Shown: positions 11,501 through 22,895, numbered from the stretch's first letter. The stretch: DNA of 64,000 nt from UBA710 sp051656785 (GCA_051656785.1 JBOFJK010000003.1:62001-126000), one strand, 5' to 3'. The notes: generated by a model from the sequence alone, not told the origin. Made by a program: numbers and translations.

Positions 11501-11621
11501 TGAAAGACCAATTACAAAACATAATCATAAAAAAATTAATGAACAAGTAGTATTACATAATTCAGTAATAAAAATTACTAATAATGATTTAGATATTAAT
11601 AATTACCTTTCTAATATCTAA
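8565..11621 (+). CDS. Cation-translocating P-type ATPase (Ca2+-type, P2)
   Basis: A 1018-residue ion pump. Family marks: an N-terminal cation-ATPase domain, the TGES actuator loop (LTGESSEI), IPEGLSAIV in TM4, the phosphorylation site SDKTGTLTMNK (Asp353), hinge motif MTGDGVNDAPAL (about 635-646), and several C-terminal hydrophobic helices. The PEGL motif and long C-terminus place it with the SERCA/PMCA-like Ca2+ pumps found in mycoplasmas, although Na+/K+-type specificity cannot be excluded. Many Trp codons are TGA. The ATG is preceded by AAGAGTGG. Upstream TATAAT is near 8526. The C-terminal 70 residues are hydrophilic and cytoplasmic. Confidence 0.94.
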
Positions 11622-12102
11622 TAATTAAAATAGAAATTAATTTATAATATTTGAAATAAGTTACTATTAATTATGAAACTTTAAAAATAATCTAGAAAAT
11701 TAAACAAAGAATTTCATTAGGAACATGAAGAATGTGGTTTTGTTGTTAAGTATGATATTTTGGACAAAATTTTTAGTTTTAGATATAAAACTAATTATTA
11801 TTTTTTTATTACTATCTTATAAATCTTTGCAAATTTATTAATAAACTTTTAACATATCTTTAATGCAAATGCTTTGATTAATCTAATTAGAAATTATAGA
11901 CCACAAAAATCATAATTATTAGAAGAAGATGTTAATTCTTTTTAAAATATAATCATTACCATAATTTTCATATTATTGTTTTGATTTTTTATAAAAAACA
12001 GAATTTGAAATGGAAATTAGATTAATTGCTTCATATTTAAATGAAAAAAAATGTTATAATTTTGTTTAAGAAAATATTCCTAATCTTTACATTGAGGTAC
12101 AA
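11622..12102. other. Long intergenic region before the Asn-rich protein gene
   Basis: About 480 bp of very AT-rich sequence without an open frame of useful length or recognisable RNA. Its last part holds a likely promoter for the next gene: TATAAT at about 12055 with TTGCTT some 25 nt upstream, then a 40-nt leader with a GAGGT SD. The rest I cannot assign. Confidence 0.5.
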
Positions 12103-13896
12103 ATGAAAAAATTTTATTGTTTATATAATAGAAATAATTTGCCCTTTTTATGAAAATTGAAACAAGCTAATGAAAAACCGCTTGCAAATTTTAAGAGTCG
12201 TGAAGATTGTTTGAATTATTATCTTTCATTCAATAATGTTGGAATTATTTGATTTCAAAAAGCGAGCACAAAAGCTACTAAAAAGGAAAATCTAAAAGAT
12301 TCATTTGATGGATATATAAAATCTGAAATGAAAGATGGTGCACTAGTTCATACAATTGGAGTGGTTCCTGGCACTAAAGAAAATACTTCTAGAATTTTAA
12401 AAAGAAACTTGTTTCATTCATTACAAATTGATCCAGAAACTGGAAGAGATTTATTGGATGAAAAAGGAATTGATAGACTTTATAATAATAAAAATTCATA
12501 CTTAATATTTGATAATGATGTTGCTGAAGAAATCTCTACCGTTTATGATGCCAAACCTATAAAAATAGAAAAAGAGGAAACTCAAACTGATGATGATGAT
12601 ACATATCCAATTGATCCACAACATTCAGAAACTTATGGCCCTCAAGTTATAAGAAATATTGTGAGAAATAGTCCCTCAAATATTAAAGATGAAAAAGTTA
12701 ATCAAAAAGACATTGTTTTAGATATTGATGTTGCATATAATGATACTAATAATAAAAAAAATGAAAATACAAATTCTATAGATAATATAGATAACGAAAG
12801 TATTAATAATACAGGAAATCAACAAATAAATTTTACACGAACTCAACCTTATGGTTTCGTAAATGACTATAATTTTAATCAAAGTTACAACTATCAAAAT
12901 TATGAAATGATGAATAGAGGGAATTTTGGTGTTAACATTAATGACTTCAATTTCAAAAATGATTTTGGAAATTATAAATTTAAGTTCAAAGCACCAACAA
13001 GTAAATATTTTTTAACTAACAATTTTGAAAATAATATAAATAATAATGGTAAAATTTTAAGAAATAACTTTCATAATTTTTATGGAAACAAGGGAGTAGA
13101 AATGAATTCGAATAACAATAGATTCAACACAACAAATTTTAATAATGGTTCAAATGATGTGTGAGTTCCGGTTGGACAGCAAAATAATAATCAAAATATT
13201 CAAAAACCATACAATAATGGAACTGTTGAATTTACTGCAGTCCCAAATCAAATGTTGAACACAGAATTAAACCCTTTGGGTGCAAATACAATGATATTCA
13301 ATCCATATACAATGGGTGGACCTTCATACAATAATGCACACTCAAATGTTACAGAAACTTTAATTCAACCAATAATTCAACCTGTTATTCAACAATCTCA
13401 TGAGCAAAATTCAAGAGTAGCTAGTAGAACTACTATTCTAGATCCTATTGTTAATGAACCGATAATTGCTGATGAGAACTCTGCATTTGATCCATATTAC
13501 TATGCACAATATGCAACATCAAATTTAAATCTTCTAAATAATCAAAATAGAACATCAGAATTTGCTTTTAAAAATGATATGAGCAACACTAGAGAAAGAA
13601 GTTTTACTGATAAACCAAGAAATGCTTCTGCAATGCAGCAACAAAGAATGACAAGAAACACTTCTATCCAAAAAGAGCAAAAACAAGTTCCACGTACTAT
13701 TGAAAGACCCCTTAATAATACCAAATTTAATAATACTAAATCAAGAGAACTTTCAAACACAAATGACACTGAAGTAATTAAAAAACCCAAGAATAGAAAA
13801 TTATTTTACTCAATAATGTCAATTGTATTAGTGCTAATGATTATTGCTATAATTATTGCTATATTAGTTGTAACAGATGTAATTATTATTAATTAA
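12103..13896 (+). CDS. Asn-rich tail-anchored membrane protein, unknown function
   Basis: A 597-residue protein with GAGGT as SD. Residues 1 to about 75 form a compact domain (a FLWKLKQANEKPLANF strand pair, then a helix and GIIWFQKAST) distantly reminiscent of the small DUF2188-type fold; that similarity is weak. The middle (about 160-560) is low-complexity and rich in Asn, Gln, Tyr and Phe, hence probably disordered. A single hydrophobic helix of about 25 residues ends the protein, preceded by the basic KKPKNRK; this predicts an N-in, C-terminally anchored topology facing the cytoplasm. Asn-rich cytoplasmic proteins occur among mycoplasma cytoskeletal components, which is only suggestive. 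A terminator follows. Confidence 0.75.
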
Positions 13897-13900
13897 ATAA

Positions 13901-13932
13901 AAAAACAATCCCAATAATAAAGGATTGTTTTT
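13901..13932. terminator. Bidirectional terminator between the Asn-rich gene and lspA
   Basis: Perfect 11-bp stem AAAAACAATCC / GGATTGTTTTT with a 10-nt loop and T-runs on both strands. It separates two convergent genes. Confidence 0.85.
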
Positions 13933-13949
13933 CTTTTTTACTTTATAAA

Positions 13950-14534
13950 TTAGAATTTATTATGTTTATAATGTCTTACACCGAGAATAATAATATATGT
14001 AATAGCTATTATAGATCCACAGAATAATCAAGTATCAGCAAAATTAAAAACACCACTTACAAAATTTAAATCTTTTAATCAAGGAATAAAAATAATGTCT
14101 TTTACTGCACCATCGAAAATTATTCTATCTAAGAAGTTTCCAAATGTTCCAGAGAATGTAAAGGCAACTGCCACAATCAATAATTTGTCATGTGAATAAA
14201 TTGCAAAAACTCCACAAATTAAAAATATAAAGATACTAAAAATATGAAGTAATCAAGTAGGAAACAATCCTTTAAAAAAAGTAACTTCATAATTAGCTAC
14301 TGATTTTATACCGAAGATTCCAAAGTCCGCCTTTATAATTCCATCACCTTGCCTTTTCTGTCCCGGAATAACTGGCCCTCATGTAAATAAGAAAGTTTTT
14401 GTCAGTTGATCAATAAGAACTAAAATTAATATTAAAGAAAAAAATAATATGATATTTGTGATAATCATTTTTCTATTTTCTTCAAAGTGCCTTTTGCTAA
14501 AAAAGATAAAAGAATTGTAATATTTTTTAATCAT
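13950..14534 (-). CDS. lspA: Lipoprotein signal peptidase (signal peptidase II)
   Basis: Aspartyl membrane protease that removes signal peptides from prolipoproteins. The 194-residue product has an N-terminal cytoplasmic extension of about 20 residues and four hydrophobic segments. The two catalytic motifs are GTFGNFLDRIIFDGAVKDI (conserved NxxDR and first Asp) and FNFADTWLFCG (second Asp). It contains several TGA-encoded Trp, so no single long standard-code ORF exists. It is convergent with the Asn-rich protein gene and divergent from pncB. Confidence 0.92.
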
Positions 14535-14602
14535 AATTAAAATTATATATATTTTTTGATAAATGTTAAAATATTATATACACAACAAAAAAAGGAATTA
14601 CT

Positions 14603-15601
14603 GTGGAAATTAAAGATTATGTAGCAAAATATTTCTTAATAACTGAATCAATAATTAAAAAGTATAAACCAAATAGCATTGTAACTGTACAATTCTTTCA
14701 AAGAAGTGATGATGTTTTATTATCTGGAATGAAGGAAGTCTTAAAATTATTAAAAGAAAATACTGATACATCTAAGTATGAAATTAAATATTTAGAAGAT
14801 AAAACAATAATCAATAAATTAGAACCAGTTTTACAATTAACAGGTAAATATGAGCACTTTGGAATTTATGAAGGAGTAATTGATGGCATTCTCGCTCGTT
14901 ATACATCAATCGCAACAAATTCATATAAATGTATTAAAGCAGCTAATGGGAAAAATATTGTTTACATGGGTGATCGTGGTGATCATTATATTAATCAAGA
15001 AATTGATGGTAAAGCAGTTGAAGATGCTGGAATAATTGGTCATTCAACATATGTTGGAGCCCAAGGTAAAGAAGAAGTTATTTTTGGTTCAATACCACAT
15101 ATTTTAATCCAACATTTTGATGGTGATTTAGTTGCAGCAATGAAAGCATATATGGAAACATTTCCTGAAGAGCAAGAATTTATTGCTTTAGTTGATTTTA
15201 ATAATGATGTTATTTCGGATTCCTTAGCTGTCTTAAAAGAATTTGGACATAAATTATGAGGTGTTAGAATTGATACTTCAATAAATATGGTTGATAAAAT
15301 GTTTGAAAATGAAGAACCACAATATGGTGTCAATGTAGAACAAGTTAAAAGACTGAGAAAAGTTTTAGATAATCACAATGGAACACATGTTAAAATTATT
15401 GTTTCATCAGGATTTACTCCTGAAAGGATTAAAGAATTTGAAAGAAATAATGCTCCCGTTGATTCATATGGTGTTGGAGAAGCTATTTTAAAAATTAATA
15501 TAGGTTTTAGTTGTGATGCAGTTTTAATTAATAATAAAGAAGTGGCTAAAGTTGGTCGCGGATATCGTGAAAATAAGAAACTTAAATTATATAATGGTTA
15601 A
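14603..15601 (+). CDS. pncB: Nicotinate phosphoribosyltransferase
   Basis: First step of NAD synthesis from nicotinate. The 332-residue protein resembles Firmicute NAPRTases: a YFQRSD-like N-terminal motif (VQFFQRSDDVLLSGM), LARYTSIATNSYKCIKAA, IIGHSTYVGAQG, ALVDFNNDVISDSL, VRIDTSINM, and the PRPP-site strand IIVSSGFTPERI. The start is GTG at 14603 with AAAGGA about 8 nt upstream; there is no nearby ATG. The stop overlaps the convergent ktrA stop by 3 bases. One TGA is read as Trp. Confidence 0.9.
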
Positions 15602-16314
15602 ACCAAAGTGTTGCCACTTGCTTGGAAAATTTCTGTTTTCTTTTCTGGTTCAACATTTTTATTAAGAACACCAATAAATTTAGTAACTTTATCAACCTTA
15701 CCAACAATTGTTATGACAGAGTTATGGTTTAATTTTACTAATCCATTAGGAAGCATACTATTTGCATTTTCTTTAACAAGAACAATAGTAATCCCCTTTT
15801 TATTAAGAGAAAGATCCTTTAATGGAACACCAACATATTTTTCATTTCTAACAGCAGTAGAACCAATAACAAAACCATCACCAATTTCTTTAAGTGAAAG
15901 TGAGAAATTAATAAAGTTAGCATTTGTTGCAATTAAGGCAGTTCTTGTCCCCGATTCTTCTTCGGGTCTAATAATAACATCAACCCCTATTTGTTTTAAA
16001 ACACGAGCATGTCTATGTGTTTTAGCTCTTGCAATAATATGTTTAATTTTTAGTTCAAGTAAAGCAGCAATTATTTCAATATTATCACCAACACCAACAA
16101 CAACAGTATCAATATTAGAAACTCCAATTGATTTAAGGGCATTCATATCAGCAGCATCTAATATAATAGAACTAACATTTTTATCTCTAAATTGTGTTAA
16201 TTTTTGCTCATCTCTATCAATTGCAAGAATGTTTTGTTCTAAATCAATCAATTTAGAAACAACTGCACTTCCAAAACGCCCCATTCCTATTACACATATA
16301 TCTTTTCTTGCCAT
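15598..16314 (-). CDS. ktrA: K+ uptake regulatory subunit KtrA (TrkA family)
   Basis: Cytosolic nucleotide-gated ring subunit of the KtrAB potassium importer. At 238 residues it has an N-terminal Rossmann RCK domain (CVIGMGRFGS with GxGxxG at about residues 10-15; the acidic AIDRDEQKL at the end of strand 2) and a C-terminal TrkA-C domain. A start four codons further upstream is possible, but the ATG at 16314 has a GAGG SD at the right spacing and gives the usual MARKD-type N-terminus. It is divergently transcribed from ktrB, so the two subunits share one intergenic control region. Confidence 0.93.
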   Translation of the reverse strand: MARKDICVIGMGRFGSAVVSKLIDLEQNILAIDRDEQKLTQFRDKNVSSIILDAADMNALKSIGVSNIDTVVVGVGDNIEIIAALLELKIKHIIARAKTHRHARVLKQIGVDVIIRPEEESGTRTALIATNANFINFSLSLKEIGDGFVIGSTAVRNEKYVGVPLKDLSLNKKGITIVLVKENANSMLPNGLVKLNHNSVITIVGKVDKVTKFIGVLNKNVEPEKKTEIFQASGNTLV

Positions 16315-16361
16315 GTAAAACCTCACACATACTTTTAAACAATTTTACATTATTTTATTAG

Positions 16362-16367
16362 TATAAT
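16362..16367 (+). promoter_or_regulatory. -10 box of ktrB, leaderless arrangement
   Basis: TATAAT, then 8 nt, then the ATG at 16376; no SD. It lies in the ktrA/ktrB divergent promoter region. Confidence 0.6.
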
Positions 16368-16375
16368 ACTTAAAT

Positions 16376-17881
16376 ATGAAAAATAAAAATAAAAATAATG
16401 GAAATGATAATAGTATTAAATATTATCTAAAAAAAATAAAATTATTCTTTTTTAATTTATCAAATATTAAAATTATCTTCATTACTTATTTTTTAGTAAC
16501 ATTTTTAAGTTCATTACTACTTTTAGATCCTTATTCACATGCCGAAGGTGCTTCTGTATCTTATATTGATGCATTATTTACAGCAGCTAGTGCTTTTAGC
16601 GATACAGGATTAGTTACTGTTGTGACTTCTGAAACTTGGTCAATGTTTGGGCAAGCAGTAATTGCCATTCTAATTTTTTTAGGTGGAATTGGAATTTTTG
16701 CTATGAAGGTTTACATCTTTAATTTTATTTTTAATAGAAAACTTAACTTAATAACAAGTAGTATTTTAGGGAAAGAACGTTCAGCAAAAGATGCAAATCT
16801 TTCTATGAAGACAATTGTGATTTCAGTAAGTTTAATTTTAATTCTAATTACAATCTCATCATTTATACTTTCATTCTTGTTTTATTTTGAAAAACCATCT
16901 ATTGAACCGGCAGATAATAATAATCCAGTTGGAAATCTTGGTTTATCAATTAGATTTGCAATTTTCCATTCAATAAGTGCTATAAATAATGCTGGTTTTG
17001 ATATTATTGGTCCAAGCTCACTTCAACCATATTATTCAACATATTTTTTACAATTAATGTTCATTGTTTTATTTGTAATTGGTGGAATTGGATACCCAGT
17101 TATTTATGATACATATTCATGAGCGAATCATAAAATAAGAAAATTACCAGGCAAATCAAGATTCTCATTATTTTCTAAAGTGAGTTGCATTTCTTATTTT
17201 ATTGTTTCAATGGTTGGATTAATATTTGCTTTTTCTTTTGAAGTCTCAGCAGTAAGAGCTCTTAATGAATCTAAGGAAACACTATGAAATGGTAATGGAG
17301 ATACAGGTTCAAAAGTAATGGCTATTTTTTTTAACACATTTTCTACACGTAATGCCGGTTTTGCAACTGTTGATTTTCAAACGTTCTCACAACCAACAAT
17401 TATCTTATATTCAATAATGATGTTTATTGGTTCAGCACCTTCTTCAACTGCAGGTGGAATTAGAACAACCACAATTGCATTGATTTTCCTAACAATATGA
17501 TCTAAAGTTAGAGGGGTTCCTAGTGTCAGAATATTTAATAGAAAAATTCCTAAGGAAACTGTAGATACAGCAGGAGTAGTGTTTTCAATTTCAGTAATTA
17601 TGGTCTTCTTTGTTACCTTCATATCAACTTCATCAATTCACGGAAGTTCATCAAATCAATTTGGATTTATTGATGTTTTATTTGAAGTTTCATCTGCTTT
17701 TGGAACAACAGGACTTTCAACTGGTCTAACAAGTCAATTAAATGTCATATCTAAACTATTTATTATCTTAATTATGTTTATTGGACAACTTGGCATTTCA
17801 TCAACAATTCTAGTTTGAAAAAGTCATAAGAATAGACAATTCAAATTTTCATATATTGAAGAGGATATTGCAATTGGTTAA
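16376..17881 (+). CDS. ktrB: K+ uptake channel subunit KtrB (Trk/Ktr/HKT family)
   Basis: Membrane subunit of the Ktr potassium (Na+-dependent) uptake system, 501 residues. The four pseudo-symmetric M1-P-M2 modules are visible with their filter glycines: SDTGL (about residue 80), NNAGF (about 205), TRNAGF (about 325), and GTTGLS (about 445). Trp codons are TGA except TGG in SETWSM. The basic N-terminus is long and Asn/Lys-rich. Pairing with the divergent ktrA makes the functional call strong. A membrane gene follows after 32 bp. Confidence 0.95.
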
Positions 17882-17913
17882 TTCTAGTAATTGAAATACC
17901 TTAAAGGTTGAAT

Positions 17914-18552
17914 ATGATATTTTCCAAAAATAGATCAATCTTTTTCTCATTAGTTTTTTCGGCATTAATGTTATCTTTTTCATTAATTAGTGCAACTATT
18001 TCCAATATTATTCCCTTTTTTTTAGGATCTTCATTTTTAAGAATAGATTTTGGAATAGGATTTGTAGCAATGGCATTTTTCATATCTAGTTGAAGGTATG
18101 GCCTAATTACTCTAATAAGTAATTTTTTAATTCATCCATTTTTGCCTGGAACTAATATTGGATTAATTGATTTATTTTTTGTTGGTAAAACAGTTTTTGT
18201 CATAACCACTTTATTTTTTGTAGGTTTTGTATTAATTGGCAATAAGTTATTTAGAAAGAGGAATTATTTCATATCACTAGGATTTTCAATATTTTTAACA
18301 ACAATCATCATTACTTTATTGAATGGAACAATATTTACCCCTTTATTTTTGAATATTATTTCAAATAATAGTTTTTCATTAAATTTTATGGAATTAATGA
18401 AACAGTATGAATCTAGCTCACTATCATTAATTTTCATCATCCCTAATTATTGAGGAGGAATAGTATTGGTGTATGGAGTTTTTAATATATTTTCATTAGG
18501 AATGAATTCTATAATTTTATATGGTTTGAATAAAATAATTCATGAAATATAG
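17914..18552 (+). CDS. Integral membrane protein, probable ECF-transporter substrate-binding (S) component
   Basis: A 212-residue, strongly hydrophobic protein with about six predicted helices. The segment FLRIDFGIGFVAMAFFISS followed by WRYGLITLISNFL and a DLFFVGKT stretch resembles the helix 1-3 pattern of ECF S components such as RibU (vitamin uptake with a shared EcfAAT module). No EcfAAT genes are in the window, so the substrate is unknown. ATG 17914 has AAAGG six nt upstream and is preferred over a TTG at 17908. It probably shares the ktrB transcript. Confidence 0.6.
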
Positions 18553-18699
18553 AGATTTATTTTAGAAAAAACATTATAAATTATTATAATTTATCTTTAA
18601 ATATAATATTTCATATTTTTTGTTTATAATTGTTTATATTAATTAATATGCTCATAATATTATGCAAGCTAATTAAGAAAAAGATAAAAAGGAGAATTT

Positions 18700-21210
18700 A
18701 TGAATTTACCATTTATACCATCGAGAGAAATAGTTGGTTTTGAAACAACACCAATGACTTTAGAAGTAGGTCGTAAAAAGTCAATAAACTCTGTTAATAT
18801 GTCTAAGCTCTTATTTGGTAATAAAATAGTTATTGTTTCTCAAAAAGATATTGATTTGGCAAATATTAAGGAAAAATCAGAGCTTTATGAATATGGAACT
18901 CAATGTATAATAACTAGTACCGATTCTTTGCCAGGTGGTCATTTAAAATTAAATTTGATTTGCGAAAAAAGAGTGAGAGTTATTGATATTAATGCTTCAG
19001 CAATTAATGAAGAAGGATTACAATTTTTCACTGGTGATTTTGAATATGATCAAATAGATGAAAATGTTTCTGAAAAAGAATTAGAAATTTATATTGATAA
19101 AATTGACACTGTTATTTCATCTATTTCAAAAGGTGAAACATTATTCCCTTCAAAAAATATTTCTATTTTAAAAAATTCAATGGGTCAAAAAAACTTTATT
19201 AATAGTATTGCTTCAGTTATTGAATTTACCTTTGAAGATAAATATAAAATCTTTTCTGCAAAAAACATTTTAGAACAATATAAATACTTTTTGTCATCAC
19301 TAATAAGTTACAAAAACATGCTAGAACTTGATGTTGATCTTGACAAAGATATTAAAAAAAATTTAGATAGCCAACAAAGAGAATTTTTATTACGTGAAAG
19401 AATGAAAGTAATTAGAAATAAACTAGGTGATGAGGATGAGACTGAAGATAAAGTTGAAATCATTTTAAGTTCTGATGAAAACAAAAAAATCTATCCAGAA
19501 GAAGTTCTTTTTGCAATTAAAAAAGAAAAATCAAGATTAAAAAACATGATGGCTTCTTCGCCTGAAGCTAATATAAGTAGAACATATATCGATTTATTAA
19601 CTTCTCTTCCTTGAAAGAAAACTAACATTGAATCAATGGATATTAAAAAAGCTAAAAGAATCCTTGAAGAACACCATTTCGGTTTAAAAGATGTTAAGGA
19701 AAGAATTATTGAATTTCTTGCAGTTATTATAAATAATAAAGCTCAAAATCCAGTTATAAAAAAACCTTATAAAATAACTTCTGAAAGTAATACTGAAATT
19801 AGTGAAGATATCTTTAGAAAAGTAAATGGTTATAATAAACCGACTGAACAAAATTCAGCACCTATTATTACATTGCTTGGTCCTCCAGGGACAGGTAAAA
19901 CTTCTTTGGCGCAAGCTATTGCTGAATCATTAGATAGGAAATTTATTAAGATATCACTAGGCGGAATTAAAGATGAATCTGAAATTAGAGGTCATAGAAG
20001 AACTTATGTTGGAGCTATGCCAGGTAAAATTATTCAAGCCATCAAAAAATGTGGTGTTTCTAACCCTGTTATTTTATTAGATGAAATTGACAAAATGTCA
20101 TCTGATTATAAAGGAGACCCATCTTCAGCAATGCTTGAAGTTTTAGATCCAGAACAGAATGCCAACTTTCAAGATCACTATTTAGAAATTGAATATGATC
20201 TTTCAAAAGTTATGTTTATAGCAACTGCAAATTACTATGAAAATATTCCTGCCGCTCTTATTGATAGGGTAGAAATTATTGAATTAAATTCATATACAAT
20301 AATTGAAAAAGTTAATATTGCTAGAAAATACTTAATTGGAAAAGTTATTAAACAAAATGCTTTAAAACCTGAAGAGTTCAAGATTACTGATGCTCAATTA
20401 GAGTATATAATTAAACACTATACAATGGAAGCTGGAGTTAGAAATTTACAAAGAGTTCTTGATAAAATAGCAAGAAAGATTACTTTAGGGATTGTTGAAG
20501 GTAAGATTAAGGATTCATTTGTTATTGAGGATAAAATAATTACTAAGTTTTTAGGAGTAATTAAATTTACTGATGAAGATATGGACAAAGAAGAACAAAT
20601 AGGTTCTGTAAATGGATTAGCTTATACAGCTTATGGAGGTTCAACATTGCCTATTGAAGTAACTAGTTTTCCAGGTAAGGGAGAATTAAAGTTAACTGGT
20701 CAACTTAAAGATGTTATGCAGGAATCAGCACAAATAGCACTCGCTTATATTAGATCTAATGCAAAAGATTTTGGCATTAATTTTGATTTTGATGAAAATA
20801 CAATTCATATTCATGTTCCTGAAGGGGCAGTTCCGAAAGATGGTCCATCTGCTGGAGTTACTTTTACAACATCAATTATTTCGGCTCTTTCTCGTAAACC
20901 AGTTTCACACCTAATTGGTATGACCGGAGAAATTACTTTAAGAGGTAAAGTACTTGCAATTGGTGGATTAAAAGAAAAATCATTAGCAGCTTTAAGACAA
21001 GGAATTAAACAAATCTTCATTCCCAAAGATAATAAAAGAAATTTAGTCGATATTCCTAAGGAAGTTACTTCAGAAATTAAATTTATTCCTGTTGCACACT
21101 ATAAAGAAATCTACAACTTTATTTTTAAAGATAGTAAATCTCAACAAATAATTAGTAATTTAAGTTCTAAAAAACAAAAAGAATCAAGCAGTTCTAAATG
21201 TGTTATTTAG
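18700..21210 (+). CDS. lon: ATP-dependent protease La (Lon)
   Basis: AAA+ serine protease for misfolded and regulatory proteins. The 836-residue protein is full length: LAN substrate domain (1 to about 200), helical linker, ATPase with Walker A GPPGTGKTS starting at Gly394 and Walker B VILLDEIDKM, and protease domain with catalytic Ser717 in PKDGPSAG and the paired Lys in IGGLKEKSLAA (Lys760 by spacing). An Asn/Ser/Lys-rich tail of about 25 residues follows. SD AAAGGAG is at 18689. One TGA-Trp (19612-19614) interrupts it in the standard code. The 3' end overlaps convergent pgsA by 8 bp. Confidence 0.97.
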
Positions 21211-21799
21211 TATTTAAATAAGGAACTATATTTTTAAAATATAATACACCTGAAATAATGCTTAATAATCCAGCTATTATTAAAGGAATGTTTAATAGGA
21301 TGATTTCCAATCATTCTTTATTTTGTATTGCAGGGGTTGCAAAAATTATAATAATTATTGATATTGATTGAACAACAGTTTTCAATTTTCCAAAAATTGA
21401 TGCCTCAATTTTTAATTGTTTAATAGCAGCTAGATTTCGAAATCCATCCACTAAAATATCTCTTAATATAAAGATTAAAACCAATCAAACAAATGTATAA
21501 TTAATTAATAATAAAAAGACCATAGCACTAGTATTAATTACTTTGTCAGCAATAGGATCAAATAACTTTCCGAAAGAAGTAACTTGATTATTCTTTCTAG
21601 CTAAATATCCATCTAACCAATCTGTAAACATTGCTAAAACAAAAACTATTCCAGATAAATAAAATCACATAACTTCTGGACTACCATATGTTAAATTTTC
21701 AAATTTGCTTCTTCCCTGAATTAAAAAAATAGACATAAATGTAATAAAAGGAATTATCAAAACAATTCTTAAAATTGTTAATTTATTTGGTAGATTCAT
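21203..21799 (-). CDS. pgsA: CDP-diacylglycerol-glycerol-3-phosphate 3-phosphatidyltransferase
   Basis: Makes phosphatidylglycerophosphate, the committed step toward phosphatidylglycerol and cardiolipin. The 198-residue membrane protein has the CDP-alcohol phosphotransferase signature D-x2-D-G-x2-A-R-x8-G-x3-D-x3-D in DWLDGYLARKNNQVTSFG and the following KLFDPIADK. The N-terminus NLPNKLTILRI matches PgsA. It begins inside the 3' end of the upstream minus-strand gene (17-bp overlap) and ends inside the lon 3' end. Confidence 0.92.
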
Positions 21800-22364
21800 T
21801 TACTTCCATAGTATTAACTATTTGTTCGTCAGCATTATGATGCTGTTTTTTATTCTTGTTAAATTTTTCATTAACTTTTTCTAATATTTCAGCTTTCATT
21901 TGTGCATATTGATCTGTATTTTCTAATTCTTTTTCAAGATTTAAGAAATATTCTAGTTCTCTAACACATTTTTTACTTCAATGATTTGACTTTTGATTAA
22001 TCAAGTTTTTTAAATTATCAGCAAATTCTGGATCATAATCTTCTGCTAAATATATTTTTTTGAAAAGATTAGATTTATATATATCTTTTAACATATCTTT
22101 AGAAATTGTATTAATTTCTTTCATTGTTAATTCTCCAATTGATGGAACAAAGTTCTCAATTTTTTCATGGTTAACTTCAACAATAGTATTAATTCTTAAA
22201 GAAATTTCTTTTGATGTTTTTTCTGTGATGTTTTTTAATTCTATTTTTTTGTAAATCATAATCTTATTTTTCTTTTTATCACGATAGTAACTAAATCCTA
22301 AGAAGAAAATCATGACACCAACTAATAAACCCATGACAAGTCACATTACTCAACCTGTATTCAT
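21783..22364 (-). CDS. N-terminally membrane-anchored protein of unknown function
   Basis: A 193-residue protein with a short extracytoplasmic N-terminus, one transmembrane helix (about residues 7-26), a basic stop-transfer YRDKKKNK, then a cytoplasmic domain of about 150 residues rich in Lys, Glu, Ile and Asn and probably largely helical or coiled-coil. SD AAGGAG lies 6 nt before the ATG. Its last codons overlap the pgsA start, suggesting that the two are translationally coupled. I do not recognise the family; the RNase Y or EzrA-like shape (anchor plus helices) is only a shape resemblance and no KH or HD motif is present. Confidence 0.72.
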
Positions 22365-22489
22365 AAATTCTCCTTTTTTAGATAGTATTTCTAATAATAG
22401 AATTATATAAGAAAATGAATTTTAATAGTACCTAATTATTTTTTATTAGTTAAAGTAGTTAAATTATTTTAAAAAAATAATTTGATAAA

Positions 22490-22518
22490 TTACTTAACTT
22501 TAAATAAAGTTATATAAT
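22490..22518 (+). promoter_or_regulatory. Promoter of the RNase P RNA gene
   Basis: TTACTT (22490-22495), 17-nt spacer, TATAAT (22513-22518); the predicted start at about 22524 coincides with the 5' end of the folded RNA. Confidence 0.6.
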
Positions 22519-22522
22519 AAAT

Positions 22523-22814
22523 AAGCATTGGTTAATTGCTGCAGTAATGTAGAGGAAAGTCCGCGCTAGCACCATCTGCGATGATGGTAGTGTTCATGTT
22601 AGATCTAATAAATCTAAGCTTAGACGACAAGTGCCACAGAGACGAGCTTATTAAATTAAGGTGAAACGCGGTAAACTCCATGAGCTAGAAACCCAAATTT
22701 TGGTAGGGGAATTTGCACAAGAGAAATGAATCAAGTGCAAAAGGTTTATACCTAGATAAATAATTAACAATCCGTCAGGAAAACAGAACGCGGCTTATAG
22801 ATGCAACCATGCTT
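22523..22814 (+). ncRNA. rnpB: RNase P RNA (M1-type catalytic RNA)
   Basis: Catalytic RNA that matures tRNA 5' ends. Universally conserved blocks are present: GAGGAAAGTCCGC near the 5' end, the AGAGACGAG and GGTGAAACGCGG core, the GGTAGGGGAA block, and ACAGAACGCGGCTTATAGA near the 3' end. The terminal helix P1 forms between AAGCATTGGTT and AACCATGCTT. At about 290 nt it is much shorter than the 370-400 nt of Bacillus type B RNAs, close to the minimal RNAs reported for hominis-group mycoplasmas. Confidence 0.95.
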
Positions 22815-22830
22815 AGTGCATGGTTTTTTA
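22805..22830 (+). terminator. rnpB terminator
   Basis: Stem AACCATGC / GCATGGTT with a 5-nt loop and a six-T tail. Its 5' arm overlaps the 3' strand of P1, so termination and RNase P folding compete for the same bases. Confidence 0.8.
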
Positions 22831-22895
22831 TTCAAAATGACATTTCAACCTTTATTTTACTTAATAAAAATGTTATTACTTTCTTAAATAATTTT

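Noticed and set aside
11622..12102. Insertion sequence or transposase remnant in the long intergenic region
   Set aside because: No inverted terminal repeats, DDE-like coding remnant or target duplication could be seen.
18645..18672. Possible CIRCE (HrcA) element upstream of lon
   Set aside because: The right half GCAAGCTAA matches only 6 of 9 CIRCE positions and the left half about 3 of 9; not enough for a call.
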